The notes under the pieces are model-generated. The model was not told the origin of the DNA and made no database searches. It saw nothing but the letters and a program-made list of their open reading frames with translations. The position numbers and the translations under genes are program-made. From Planctomycetia bacterium (lineage in GTDB: Bacteria; Planctomycetota; Planctomycetia; Gemmatales; Gemmataceae), in NCBI GenBank assembly GCA_005772955.1, contig SXID01000250.1:1-64000 (forward strand): a stretch of 64,000 nt of DNA, in the 5' to 3' direction. The first letter of the stretch is position 1. Each line of letters opens with the position of its first letter. Positions 1-9,552 of the stretch are shown here, piece after piece.

Positions 1-111
1 CTGACCGGCGTAGGGTGGGCGCTCGCGGAGTGGACCGCACAAGGAGACGCCGCGATTGCGATAGCGGTGGAGGGAAGTGCGACACTGCGCGTGGAGCGGG
101 CAGAAGTGTAG
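1..111 (+). CDS. 3' end of a CDS starting upstream of the window, C-terminal fragment (...LTGVGWALAEWTAQGDAAIAIAVEGSATLRVERAEV*)
   Basis: Frame 1 is open from base 1 to a TAG at 109-111; too short to assign a family. Confidence 0.4.
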   Translation: MTGVGWALAEWTAQGDAAIAIAVEGSATLRVERAEV

Positions 112-126
112 CCACAGATGAACGCA

Positions 127-185
127 GAAGACACGGATCAGACCAGAAGAATGAGGTTCATTCTTCTGGTCTGATCCGTGTCTTC
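127..185. repeat. Perfect long hairpin (28-bp stem, 3-nt loop)
   Basis: gaagacacggatcagaccagaagaatga / ggt / tcattcttctggtctgatccgtgtcttc; lies 3' of the minus-strand gene ending at 212. Confidence 0.9.
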
Positions 186-211
186 AGTGGTCGCTAGTTC
201 CGATCTCCGCC

Positions 212-1792
212 TTACGGCGGCGGGGGCGGCGTGAGCGGGGCACCGACGGCGACGTTGCTCAAGTAAGGGGCGGTTGCCTGGTTCACCTTGTCGTCGGTCA
301 CGTCGAGCCTGAACTTGTAGCCCATTCGACTAAAGAAGTCTCGGAAGTTGACGTTGTTCACGCCCTTCTGCTTTCCCTCACCGATGGCCTTCGACATCGC
401 TTCGAGGAGTTTCGTCTTCTCGTCGCGGTTCGGGTCCGTCACGGTGTTCAGCGGGAAGTACCCCTCGACGATGTACCGGGTCCGCTCGGTCACCTGCCCG
501 ACCCACGCGCGTTTCTTCATGTCGAAGTACGCATCCACCGGGATGCCCATCTTGAGAAGGTCCTTGACCACGGTCTCGATGTCGTCGGTGCCGTCGCCGT
601 TCACGTCGAAGATGCCGACGAGGGCGATGTGGTCGGCCACGCCCTTACGCCAAACCGAGTTGTAGAGCAGGTCGCCCTGAGCCACACCGTCGCGGATCGG
701 GTCGAGTTCTGACCCGGCCTGGACGCGGGCGAGCGAGAGCCGCTCATTCACTACCTCGAACACCTCGATCGATCCCTTCGGCACGAACGTTTCGACCGAC
801 TTGTACGCACCCTTGCCGTCGGGCACGCGGAGCATCCGCACGCGGGACTGCCGGCCCTTTTCCGGGAAGTCGGTCGGTAGGATCGTGAACGTGAGACCGG
901 GCCGCACGCCGACCGCGGAACCGAGGTTGATCTCGACGACGCCGTCGGTGCCCGGCACCTTCCGCAGAATCTTGCCCTGCGGTTCGTCGAAGGTAAACGT
1001 CTCGCGGTCGCCCTTGCTCGCCTCGACGACAAGTCGCTTGTTGTCGTCCTGGAGTTGCGCGACCTTTTCCTTTTCCTTGCGGAGTTCACGCTCGTAGCGG
1101 TCGCGCTCCTCCTTCACGTCGGTGATTGTCTTGTTCGCCAGCGCCTCGGCCGCCTCGTATTTCTTGGTGCGTGCATCGAAGCCGTTGACCACTGCGGCGA
1201 TCTTGTCCTGGATATCCTTCGGCAACGCATCGGTCACGGTTTTGAACTTGAGCGTCGCGTCCTTGAGTTCCGTGGCGGTCTTGGCAAGTGCCAAGATTTG
1301 CTTCTTGTAGGCATCCCGCTCGTCCTCGGCGGCCTTGTACGCCACCTCCTTGTTCTTGATCTTGGCGATCTGATCGACGAGCCCCTCAGTCGTTGGCTTG
1401 TTCGCTTTCCCAGCGGCATCGAGCTGCCAAAACTTGAGTTCGTCTGGCAGTGTCGTGGCGTCGGCCAAACCGATCTTCTTGGCCATCGCTTCGTTAATCA
1501 ATTTCACCTCGCCCGCGATCTTATCCCCGGCCTTCGACTCGGTCTCGATCACGTTCACGTCATCGTTTTGAGGAATCCCGAGGTAGATGCGGTAAACGCG
1601 GGCCAACCGCTCAGATTCTTCCTTCGACGTTCGCAGACCCGCCAGATCTTTCTCTGCTGTCTTCTTCGCGTTGACATGCGTCTCCATTTCGGAGAACGAC
1701 AGGTACCACATCACGCCGAACGCGATCGTGGTGAGTACGAAAAACACCAGCGCGAAGATCAGCGGGACACTCGTCTCTTTCGACTTAGCCAT
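212..1792 (-). CDS. Membrane-anchored coiled-coil protein, unknown function
   Basis: Start MAKSKETSVPLIFALVFFVLTTIAFGVMWYL (N-terminal TM helix) followed by a long Glu/Lys coiled coil; the ORF extension upstream of 1792 is not protein-like. Confidence 0.85.
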   Translation of the reverse strand: MAKSKETSVPLIFALVFFVLTTIAFGVMWYLSFSEMETHVNAKKTAEKDLAGLRTSKEESERLARVYRIYLGIPQNDDVNVIETESKAGDKIAGEVKLINEAMAKKIGLADATTLPDELKFWQLDAAGKANKPTTEGLVDQIAKIKNKEVAYKAAEDERDAYKKQILALAKTATELKDATLKFKTVTDALPKDIQDKIAAVVNGFDARTKKYEAAEALANKTITDVKEERDRYERELRKEKEKVAQLQDDNKRLVVEASKGDRETFTFDEPQGKILRKVPGTDGVVEINLGSAVGVRPGLTFTILPTDFPEKGRQSRVRMLRVPDGKGAYKSVETFVPKGSIEVFEVVNERLSLARVQAGSELDPIRDGVAQGDLLYNSVWRKGVADHIALVGIFDVNGDGTDDIETVVKDLLKMGIPVDAYFDMKKRAWVGQVTERTRYIVEGYFPLNTVTDPNRDEKTKLLEAMSKAIGEGKQKGVNNVNFRDFFSRMGYKFRLDVTDDKVNQATAPYLSNVAVGAPLTPPPPP

Positions 1793-2107
1793 GTGTTCCT
1801 CGTCGCGGTGAACGCGTTCGGGTGCGGGGCTAGAGGATGTGATGGCGCGCAGTGGGCCGCACCTTTCACTCTTCTTTGAGCTTAAACGGCCCGGAGGTGG
1901 AGTCAACACGAAAGAAACCGTAACGCCGCGACAGGTTAAGGGATGTACCGACCGTGCCAGTTGCGCCGCGCACCTCCCGCTCGAATGGTAACGTCCCAGG
2001 TTCAGTCTGCGTTGGAGGGAGGTATCCGATTGTGTCCAGATAACTGCCGACATCGTATCCGCTTCGCAAGAGTTAGATCCTGCACCTTTTCCTCGCGGAG
2101 ATGGGTC

Positions 2108-2674
2108 ATGCCGATCGGGATCGATAGCCGCCGGAAGAAGCCGTGGACCGTTGTGAAACTGTGGCCGGGTGCTCTTCTCGTCGATGTCACGTCGAAGGGG
2201 TCGGAGCCGTGGGTGCGGTTCAGCCCGTTCTTCCCGCATGGCGGAATCCCGATCCCGAATACGCCCAATCAGACCTCCGCGTCTGTCGAAGGACTGTGGC
2301 AAGGGTTGAAGGTGTTCGAGAAAGAAGACACCGCTCCGGCGAAATGGTCGATCACCACCATGCGGAACATCAAGCGGTCGGGGAAGAGTCGCGGAGCGGT
2401 TCGCGGTCACCGGTTCGGCGCGACGAGCGACACGCTGCTGGGCTATCGTGATGCTCGCTACCGAATCTACCTGCCCGCGTACCGCTGGGTGTTGGAGAAC
2501 AAGTTGACGCGAGAACTGGAACAACTTCGCGCAGCCGTGAAAGAGCGTCCTGTTGTGCTGCTCGACTACGAGACGAACGCGAACGTCGATGACCTGACAA
2601 GCCCGCTGTCGCACGCGGCGCTGGTGAAGCAGTACCTCGAGGACACCTGGCCCGCTCTCGCGGACGAATCCTGA
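2108..2674 (+). CDS. Conserved hypothetical protein, possibly DUF6939-like (MPIGIDSRRKK...VTSKGSEPWVRFSPFFPHGGIPIPNT)
   Basis: ORF with protein-like composition; family recalled from the motif VTSKG.EPWVRFSPF.PHGGIP, not searched. Confidence 0.75.
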   Translation: MPIGIDSRRKKPWTVVKLWPGALLVDVTSKGSEPWVRFSPFFPHGGIPIPNTPNQTSASVEGLWQGLKVFEKEDTAPAKWSITTMRNIKRSGKSRGAVRGHRFGATSDTLLGYRDARYRIYLPAYRWVLENKLTRELEQLRAAVKERPVVLLDYETNANVDDLTSPLSHAALVKQYLEDTWPALADES

Positions 2675-2686
2675 CGTCGGCTCAGG

Positions 2687-3031
2687 TCACTGTGGCTTCG
2701 CGGTCACGAGAGCAGGAACGGATAGCGGTACACGGTCCCACAGAATCCGTATCAGTTCGGGCGACAGGTACGGAAAGTCGTCAGGAATGTTGAGGCACAC
2801 AACACGCTTGCCGCGGAGCGCGTAGGAGAACGCTTTTGTGAGCTTCGCCCGGTGCGCCGGCTCCATCACGAGAATCACATCGGCCCACGCGAGTAACTCC
2901 GGTGTGACCGGGTTCTCGGCATCGGGCGCGACGCCTGCGGACTCAACCTCGAAACCGGGCACCGCGCCGAACACCGCTTCCGCGGTCGGACTGCGCAAGC
3001 AATTACGGGCGCAGACGAACAACAGCCGCAC
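2687..3031 (-). CDS. Low-molecular-weight protein-tyrosine-phosphatase-like protein
   Basis: N-terminal CX5R P-loop: MRLLFVCARNCLRSPTAEAVF; 114 aa. Confidence 0.75.
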   Translation of the reverse strand: MRLLFVCARNCLRSPTAEAVFGAVPGFEVESAGVAPDAENPVTPELLAWADVILVMEPAHRAKLTKAFSYALRGKRVVCLNIPDDFPYLSPELIRILWDRVPLSVPALVTAKPQ

Positions 3032-3146
3032 GCGAGCCTCCTGAGAGCGCGCTCTCGACAGCGTTGTTGTACGCGGTGCTGGGTTCGGAGGAGTGGCCCC
3101 TCTGGGTCCAATACTATACTGAAAAGCCCACTACCGCTGAGGGTGA

Positions 3147-3980
3147 ATGGTGATGCTCTTCCTCCTGCTAGGCACGGCACTCGCGCAACCGGCGGCCGAT
3201 GCGCCAACCTTCTCCAACGCGAAGAAGGACGACAATGGGTTTCTCGTTCACGAAGTCAAGTCGCCGTATCAAGCGGGGACCACACGGATTCGCGTGCTGC
3301 TCCCGGAGAGGTTGGAGAAGGGCAAGACCTACCCGTGCGTGTACGTGCTACCGGTCGAGGCTGGCAGTGAGAACCGCTACGGCGACGGACTGAAGGAGAT
3401 CAAGAAACTCGACCTGCACAACACACTGAAAGCGGTGTTCGTTGCGCCCACGTTCTCGCTTCTCCCTTGGTATGCCGACCACCCCACCAAGAAGGATGTG
3501 TGCCAGGAGACGTACTTCGTGAAAGTGGTCGTGCCGTTCGTGGAGAAGACGTACCCGGTGAAGACCACACCAGAAGCGAGGTTGTTGCTGGGGTTCAGCA
3601 AGTCCGGTTGGGGAGCGTACGGCCTGCTGTTGCGTCACTCAGACGTGTTCGGAAAGGCCGCGGCGTGGGACGCACCTCTGATGATGGACAAGCCCGGCAA
3701 GTACGGCAGCGGTGACATCTTCGGGACCGAGGGCAACTTCGCCGTATATCGCGTTACCAGATTGCTCGAAGACAACGCCGCGAAGTTCCAGAAGGAGACG
3801 CGTCTGATCCTGACCGGCTACGGGGGCTTTCGCGGCGAACACCAGAAGGCGCATGAGTTGATGGAGAAACTGAAGATCGCCCACGAGTACCGTGATGGCC
3901 CGCAGCGCAAGCACGACTGGCACAGCGGCTGGGTGAAGGAAGCCGCCGAGTTACTGCTGGCGCGGAGCGAGAAGCCGTGA
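3147..3980 (+). CDS. Secreted alpha/beta-hydrolase (esterase-like)
   Basis: Signal peptide; GFSKSGWGAYGLLLRHSDVFGKAAAWDAP nucleophile elbow-like motif. Confidence 0.7.
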   Translation: MVMLFLLLGTALAQPAADAPTFSNAKKDDNGFLVHEVKSPYQAGTTRIRVLLPERLEKGKTYPCVYVLPVEAGSENRYGDGLKEIKKLDLHNTLKAVFVAPTFSLLPWYADHPTKKDVCQETYFVKVVVPFVEKTYPVKTTPEARLLLGFSKSGWGAYGLLLRHSDVFGKAAAWDAPLMMDKPGKYGSGDIFGTEGNFAVYRVTRLLEDNAAKFQKETRLILTGYGGFRGEHQKAHELMEKLKIAHEYRDGPQRKHDWHSGWVKEAAELLLARSEKP

Positions 3981-4086
3981 CGCATCGCGCTCGCTGTTCC
4001 AAACATCTGGCGGGTCTCGGGGGTACGAACTGGGAGAAGACGGTACAATCGTGAGCAGCACTCCGTACCCGCACACAGGTTCGCGC

Positions 4087-7000
4087 ATGACTCGTCCTCT
4101 GGTCGCACTGTTTGGGGTTCTCTTCGTTGCTTCATGGCCCGCGTTCGCGCAGAACGACATCCCGTCTTCCGAAGTGCCCGCGGCGGTGTGGAAGTTCAGT
4201 GCGCTCGACGAAACCGGCGTGACTAAAGCGTCCGCGAAGTTCCTCGAAACCGGCCCGCGTCCGCCCAACTACCCAAGTTTCGCCGCGACCAACACTGCGA
4301 TGGCGTTCACCGCGGCGCACACGAATATCACCGTTCGCGAAGCGGACTTGCCAAAAGCGCATCTGCGGTTCGGGCTGAACGATTCGATCACGATCGAAGC
4401 ATGGGTGAAGGTCGCGGAGTTGAAGGACGGCAGTTACACATATCTGGTGGGGAAGGGCCGCAACCGCAAGCCGGGGTTCCCGGAGAAGAACCAGAATTAC
4501 GCCCTACGGCTAAAGGGCGTTAAGGGTGAGGCGTGCGTGTCCTTCCTATTCGCGAGTGCTCCCGAGAAGGACAAGCCCGCAGAGTGGCACCGGTGGACCA
4601 CGACGAAGGGCTTCACCGGGGGCGGGTGGCACCACGTCGCGCTCGTGTACACCTTCGGCAAGCCGGACAGCGTTCGAGGGTACATCGATGGCGTCTCGCA
4701 GAAAGGCGTCTGGGACGAAGGCGGTGCAACGACCCGCGCACCAGTGACCGACGCGGACGACCTTACCATCGGCACCGGTAACGGTGGCGGTGCGGGCAAC
4801 TCGTTCCGCGGCGCGCTCGATGATGTCACGATCTGGCACGCGGCGCTTTCCGACAACGTGCTTAAGAACCGTTATCAGTTCCTTCCGCCCCCGCTCGCGG
4901 TGAATCGCGCCGACTTGCCGAAAGGCGAGGTTTTGGTGCAGATTTGTGAGGAAGGATTGCCGAGTCGGAACGCGTGGCCGGAGGTTCCATCGCAGCCGAC
5001 CGAGAGCTACCGTGAAGACGCATTCGGCTTCTTCGAGGTGCCGCACAAGTACGTCGATACCGGTGTACGCGCTGACCGACCCAACCCGTTCCTTCTACGC
5101 GCCGCGGCGGTCGTGAACCTGCCCGCGGGGAAGCACCGAATCCTGCTTCGCGGGCGCGGCGCAGCCAGGCTGTACTTCGACGACAAGGTGCTGCTCTCGA
5201 CACCGTTCCCGCCGACCGACAGCAGCGGACACGGCACCATCGCGAAGACCGAAAGTTACCTGAACCTCGGACCGGACTTCAGGTTCGCGCCGCCAGGGAA
5301 CCGCGAATCGTGGATCACGTTCGAGTCGAAGGGCGGCGAACACATCGTCGTGATGGAAACGATCGTCGGTAACTACTTGGGTAACAACAAGCGCCGGCCC
5401 GAGTTGGGCGAAACCGTGGTCGCGGTGTCGCTCGCGGGTAGCGAGTCGTGGCAACTGCTCACGCCCGGTACGCGTGTGGTGCCGTACACGGACGCGGGTT
5501 GGACCGCTTACGAAGCCGAACACGCCGCTCGTCTCGACAAGGTGAACGCGATTGCACGCGAAGTGTGCCGCAAGCAACACGAGGAGTACTGGAAGACGCG
5601 ACGCGACTCCGCAACGAAGTGGCTCGATTCCACGCCCGCGCAGAGAGTGCCCGAGCGGCTCCTCCGATACCCCGCGAACAACGCGATCGATCACTTCCTC
5701 GTCGCAAAGTTGGTGGATGTCAAGGAGCAAGCCGCGGCGCCGGCGGGCGCGATTGACTTCTACAAGCAGGTGCAGCCGATCCTCGAAGCGAAGTGCTCCG
5801 GGTGCCACAGCGGCGACAAGCCGAAGGGCAAACTGCGGTTGGACGACCGCGCCGGCGCTCTCGCCGGCGGCAAGGACGATGGCCCCGCGATTACACCCGG
5901 CAAGCCCGCAACAAGCCCCCTGCTGATGCGCGTGAAGGCTGATGGCGAAGGCGTGATGCCGCCGAAAGGCGACAAACTCACCGCCACAGAAATCGCAATT
6001 CTCGAAACGTGGATCAAGGAAGGCGCACGCTGGCCCGACCTGAACGCCGAATACACAACGCTCACGCCACTCAGCGACGACCTCACGTTCCTGCGGCGTG
6101 TCACGCTCGACACCGTCGGCGTCGTGCCCACGTCAGAAGAGATCCGCCAGTTCCTCGCGGACACCGCGCCGAACAAGCGCGCGAAGGTCATCGACCGGTT
6201 GCTCGCTGATCCGCGATGGGCGGACCACTGGATGGGGTACTGGCTCGACGTGCTGGCCGAGAACCCGAACATCATCAACCCGACCCTGAACAACACGGGG
6301 CCGTTTCGGTGGTGGCTCTACGAATCGTTCCGCGACAACAAGCCGATGGACCTGTTCGTGACGGAACTGCTTCGCATGAAGGGCAGCTCTCGGTTCGGCG
6401 GTCCGGCGGGGTTCGGGGTCGCATCGCAGAACGACGTGCCGATGGCGATGAAGGGCACCGTGGTCGCGGCGGCGTTCCTCGGCGTTGAGATGAAGTGCGC
6501 CCGGTGTCACGACGCGCCGGCGCACGCATCCCTCCAGCGCGATCTGTTCGAGCTGGCCGCGATGCTTGGCGCGAAGCCGGTGAAACTGCCCGCCAGTAGT
6601 AGCGTACCGCTGGACAAGGTTCACGAAGGGGGCCGCAAGCCGCTCATCGCGGTGACGCTGAAGCCGGGCACCGAGGTCGAAGCGAAGTGGCCGTTCGCGC
6701 GATTCGCACCTGAGGCGTTGGGCAAGCAACTCGCGGAGTATCCAGAGGACGCACGCGACCGGCTCGCGGCGCTCCTTACCGCACCGCAGAACGAACGCTT
6801 CTCGCAAGTGATGACGAATCGCGTGTGGAAGCGGCTGATGGGTCGCGGCATCGTGGAACCGGCGGAAGACTGGGAGAAGGGCAAGCCGTCTCACCCGGAG
6901 TTGCTGCGCTGGCTATCGAGAGAGTTCGTTCGCGGCGGCTACGACGTGAAGCATCTGTCGCGGCTCGTTTTCAACTCACACGCGTATCAGCGCGCCGCCG

Positions 7001-7767
7001 ACCCCGCGCTGAAGGACACACCGGTGTTGTTCACGGCCCCGGCTCGGCGACGGCTTACCGCGGAGCAGATCGTCGATTCGATGTTCAGCGCGACCGGGGC
7101 ACCGTTCCGCGTCGAAGAAGCGAGCCTCGATGTGGACGGCGTGCGCGAAATGAACAGCTCGCTCACGCTCGGCAAACCGCGGCGCTCGTGGATGCTGACC
7201 TCAACCTCGAACGAACGCGACAGGCCGAGCCTGTCGCTGCCGCGCATTCAGATGGTGTGTGACGTGCTCGAAGCGTTCGGCTGGCGCAGCTCGCGTCAAG
7301 ACGCGATCACGACGCGCGCGAACCTGACGAACGTGCTTCAGCCCGCTATCCTCCAGAACGGCCCGGTCGGGTTGTGGCTCACGCGCCTCAGCGACGACCA
7401 CGCCGTCACCCAACTCGCGCTCTCCGCGAAGTCCGTCGATGAGCTTCTTGACGAAGTCTTCTTGAAGGTACTGACGCGCAAGCCATCGGAGAAGGAACGC
7501 AAGACATACGGCGAGTACCTCCGCGCCGGGTTCGACGCGCGCGTGAAGACGCCGCCGCCGAAGCCCACTGTCAAGCGACTGCCGGAACCGTACGTGTCGT
7601 GGTCGAACCACCTGCATCCAGAGGCGACGACGATCAAGATGCGCCAGGAAGAAGCCGCACGCAAAGGCGACCCGCCCACGGAGCGCCTCGACCCCGAATG
7701 GCGGTCGCGCCTGGAAGACGTGCTGTGGGCCGTGATAAACTCGTCCGAGTTCGTGTTCACGCCGTGA
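4087..7767 (+). CDS. Large secreted LamG + cytochrome c (CSGCH) + DUF1549/DUF1553 (PSCyt/PSD1) protein
   Basis: Signal peptide MTRPLVALFGVLFVASWPAFAQ; LamG-like region; CSGCHSG and CARCHD; RWADHWMGYWLDVLAENP and RVWKRLMGRGIVEP motifs. Confidence 0.92.
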   Translation: MTRPLVALFGVLFVASWPAFAQNDIPSSEVPAAVWKFSALDETGVTKASAKFLETGPRPPNYPSFAATNTAMAFTAAHTNITVREADLPKAHLRFGLNDSITIEAWVKVAELKDGSYTYLVGKGRNRKPGFPEKNQNYALRLKGVKGEACVSFLFASAPEKDKPAEWHRWTTTKGFTGGGWHHVALVYTFGKPDSVRGYIDGVSQKGVWDEGGATTRAPVTDADDLTIGTGNGGGAGNSFRGALDDVTIWHAALSDNVLKNRYQFLPPPLAVNRADLPKGEVLVQICEEGLPSRNAWPEVPSQPTESYREDAFGFFEVPHKYVDTGVRADRPNPFLLRAAAVVNLPAGKHRILLRGRGAARLYFDDKVLLSTPFPPTDSSGHGTIAKTESYLNLGPDFRFAPPGNRESWITFESKGGEHIVVMETIVGNYLGNNKRRPELGETVVAVSLAGSESWQLLTPGTRVVPYTDAGWTAYEAEHAARLDKVNAIAREVCRKQHEEYWKTRRDSATKWLDSTPAQRVPERLLRYPANNAIDHFLVAKLVDVKEQAAAPAGAIDFYKQVQPILEAKCSGCHSGDKPKGKLRLDDRAGALAGGKDDGPAITPGKPATSPLLMRVKADGEGVMPPKGDKLTATEIAILETWIKEGARWPDLNAEYTTLTPLSDDLTFLRRVTLDTVGVVPTSEEIRQFLADTAPNKRAKVIDRLLADPRWADHWMGYWLDVLAENPNIINPTLNNTGPFRWWLYESFRDNKPMDLFVTELLRMKGSSRFGGPAGFGVASQNDVPMAMKGTVVAAAFLGVEMKCARCHDAPAHASLQRDLFELAAMLGAKPVKLPASSSVPLDKVHEGGRKPLIAVTLKPGTEVEAKWPFARFAPEALGKQLAEYPEDARDRLAALLTAPQNERFSQVMTNRVWKRLMGRGIVEPAEDWEKGKPSHPELLRWLSREFVRGGYDVKHLSRLVFNSHAYQRAADPALKDTPVLFTAPARRRLTAEQIVDSMFSATGAPFRVEEASLDVDGVREMNSSLTLGKPRRSWMLTSTSNERDRPSLSLPRIQMVCDVLEAFGWRSSRQDAITTRANLTNVLQPAILQNGPVGLWLTRLSDDHAVTQLALSAKSVDELLDEVFLKVLTRKPSEKERKTYGEYLRAGFDARVKTPPPKPTVKRLPEPYVSWSNHLHPEATTIKMRQEEAARKGDPPTERLDPEWRSRLEDVLWAVINSSEFVFTP

Positions 7768-7777
7768 GGCTACGAAC

Positions 7778-8158
7778 GTGCAGAAGACTACTCCGAAGCG
7801 GACACTGGTTCTCGCCACCGCAGTCGGCGGGGTGTGCCTGCTCGCGTTCGGTTTGGTCGGTGTGCGGGAATGGTGGCTGTCGTTGTCCCCGCCTTCGCGC
7901 GAACCGGACATCTACGGCCGAGTCATCGCCGAGGGCGCGGCGGGATACTTGGTCGAGTCGCCGCACGGCGGCCGGTGTTGGTTTCGCCCGCCCGTCGGGA
8001 CGAGCATCCGAACCCGCAACGACGAGCCGGCCGCACTTGCGGTAGGTCAAACGGTGAGTGGATGGCACACTAACATTGTGAAACTCACTGACCCACCGCA
8101 AGTGGATGCCGTGTGGATCATCATCGAACCCGACGAGCCGAAGGCACAACAACCATGA
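7778..8158 (+). CDS. Hypothetical membrane-anchored protein between the DUF1553 and DUF1501 genes
   Basis: 126-aa ORF with N-terminal TM helix; overlaps the next start by 4 nt (ATGA). Confidence 0.6.
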   Translation: MQKTTPKRTLVLATAVGGVCLLAFGLVGVREWWLSLSPPSREPDIYGRVIAEGAAGYLVESPHGGRCWFRPPVGTSIRTRNDEPAALAVGQTVSGWHTNIVKLTDPPQVDAVWIIIEPDEPKAQQP

Positions 8159-9426
8159 ACCGACGCGACTTCCTCGCTACTTCCGCCGCGCTTGCTGCGA
8201 CCACATCAGGGGGCTTGTGCCCCCCGCTCTCCGCGGCCCCGTTGAAGGGCAAGGCGGAGGCGTGCATCTTCATCTGGCTCGGCGGCGGAATGGGGCAAGT
8301 GGATACGTTCGACCCGAAGGCGAAGGGCGTCAACAAGGGCACGCCGAAGAAAGCCGGGTCGCTCTACGACTCCATTCCCACCGCCGTGCGCGGCGTGCGG
8401 TTGTGCGAACACCTCAAGAAGACCGCCGACGTGATGGACCGCGTCACCGCGGTTCGCACCGTGAACCACAAGGTCATCGACGAACACGCGTTCGCGACGA
8501 ACCTCGTTCACACCGGGCGCGTGACGAGCGGGAACGTCGTGTACCCGTCGCTTGGCTCCATCGTCGCACACGAGCGCGGCGCCGCGGCGCAAGACGTTCC
8601 GCCGTACATCCTCATCGGCTACCCGAACGTGAGCCGCGGGCCGGGGTTCCTCGGCTCGAAGGCGGGCTTCGTGTACCTCACCGACACGAACAGCGGCCCG
8701 GCCGGGTTCACGCGAGCCGCCGACGTGGACGACAAGCGCGCTGCGGAACGCAGGAAGTTGCTCGACGCGCTCGGCAGCGGCACGACGCCCGGTTCGGCGG
8801 TCGCGGAGTACGAAGCGGCACAAGCCGAGGCGCTCCGGCTCGCGGGGCCGACGTTCCTCAAACACTTCGACCTGAAGACCGAACCCGCGAAGGTACGCGA
8901 AAGCTACGGCGGCGAGTTTGGTCAGCGGTGTCTGCTGTCGCGCCGATTGGTCGAAGCCGGTGTGCGGTTCGTCGAGGTGTCGCACAACCTGAACTTCCTC
9001 AACGGCACTGGATGGGACGTTCACAACGACGGCATCGACAAGCAACACCTGCTCATTCAGGAAATGGACACCGCTCTCTCGGGACTGATTCTCGACCTCG
9101 AATCGCGGAAGAAACTCGACACGACGCTCATCGTGATTGGTACAGAGTTCGGGCGCCCGCCGGAGTTCGATGGTGGCGGCGGCCGTGGGCACCAAGGAAC
9201 CACCTTCTCACTAGTCCTCGCGGGCGGCGGGTTGAAGCATTGCGGCGCCTATGGCGTGACCGACGACGCCGGGAAGGCGATCTTGAAGGACGGTGTGTCG
9301 ATCCCGGACTTCCACGCGACGATTCACACCGCGCTCGGCATCAACCCCACGAAAGAACTACACGACGGCCCGCGGCCCGTCCCGATCACCGATAGCGGCA
9401 AGCCGGTCCGCGCGCTATTTGGTTGA
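8155..9426 (+). CDS. DUF1501 family Tat-exported protein
   Basis: [17 protein letters not shown] Tat signal; [32 protein letters not shown]. Confidence 0.93.
   Translation: MNRRDFLATSAALAATTSGGLCPPLSAAPLKGKAEACIFIWLGGGMGQVDTFDPKAKGVNKGTPKKAGSLYDSIPTAVRGVRLCEHLKKTADVMDRVTAVRTVNHKVIDEHAFATNLVHTGRVTSGNVVYPSLGSIVAHERGAAAQDVPPYILIGYPNVSRGPGFLGSKAGFVYLTDTNSGPAGFTRAADVDDKRAAERRKLLDALGSGTTPGSAVAEYEAAQAEALRLAGPTFLKHFDLKTEPAKVRESYGGEFGQRCLLSRRLVEAGVRFVEVSHNLNFLNGTGWDVHNDGIDKQHLLIQEMDTALSGLILDLESRKKLDTTLIVIGTEFGRPPEFDGGGGRGHQGTTFSLVLAGGGLKHCGAYGVTDDAGKAILKDGVSIPDFHATIHTALGINPTKELHDGPRPVPITDSGKPVRALFG
8204..8232 (+). repeat. Palindromic-repeat half-copy inside the DUF1501 signal-peptide coding region
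   Basis: atcagggggcttgtgccccccgctctcc matches the right arm of the 54397-54484 element (atcagggggcttacgccccccgctcacc) at 25/28 positions by eye. Confidence 0.7.
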
Positions 9427-9552
9427 CGTCGTTGTCATCGCGCTGCGCCTCGGGTTTGACTGCGCCTCTGCCACATCTTCGCTCATCCTGAGCGCGAAAC
9501 ATCCACCGTCACCGGGTACACTGTGTGTACCCCTGTTCCGGTAGGTTCTGCA

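Noticed and set aside
1793-2614. N-terminal extension of ORF 212-2614 (-)
   Set aside because: Protein-like sequence starts at MAKSKETS (1792); the extension is antisense to the 2108-2674 gene
8106-9395. 429-aa plus-strand ORF overlapping DUF1501
   Set aside because: Out-of-frame Arg-rich overlap; the DUF1501 frame has clear signal and motifs
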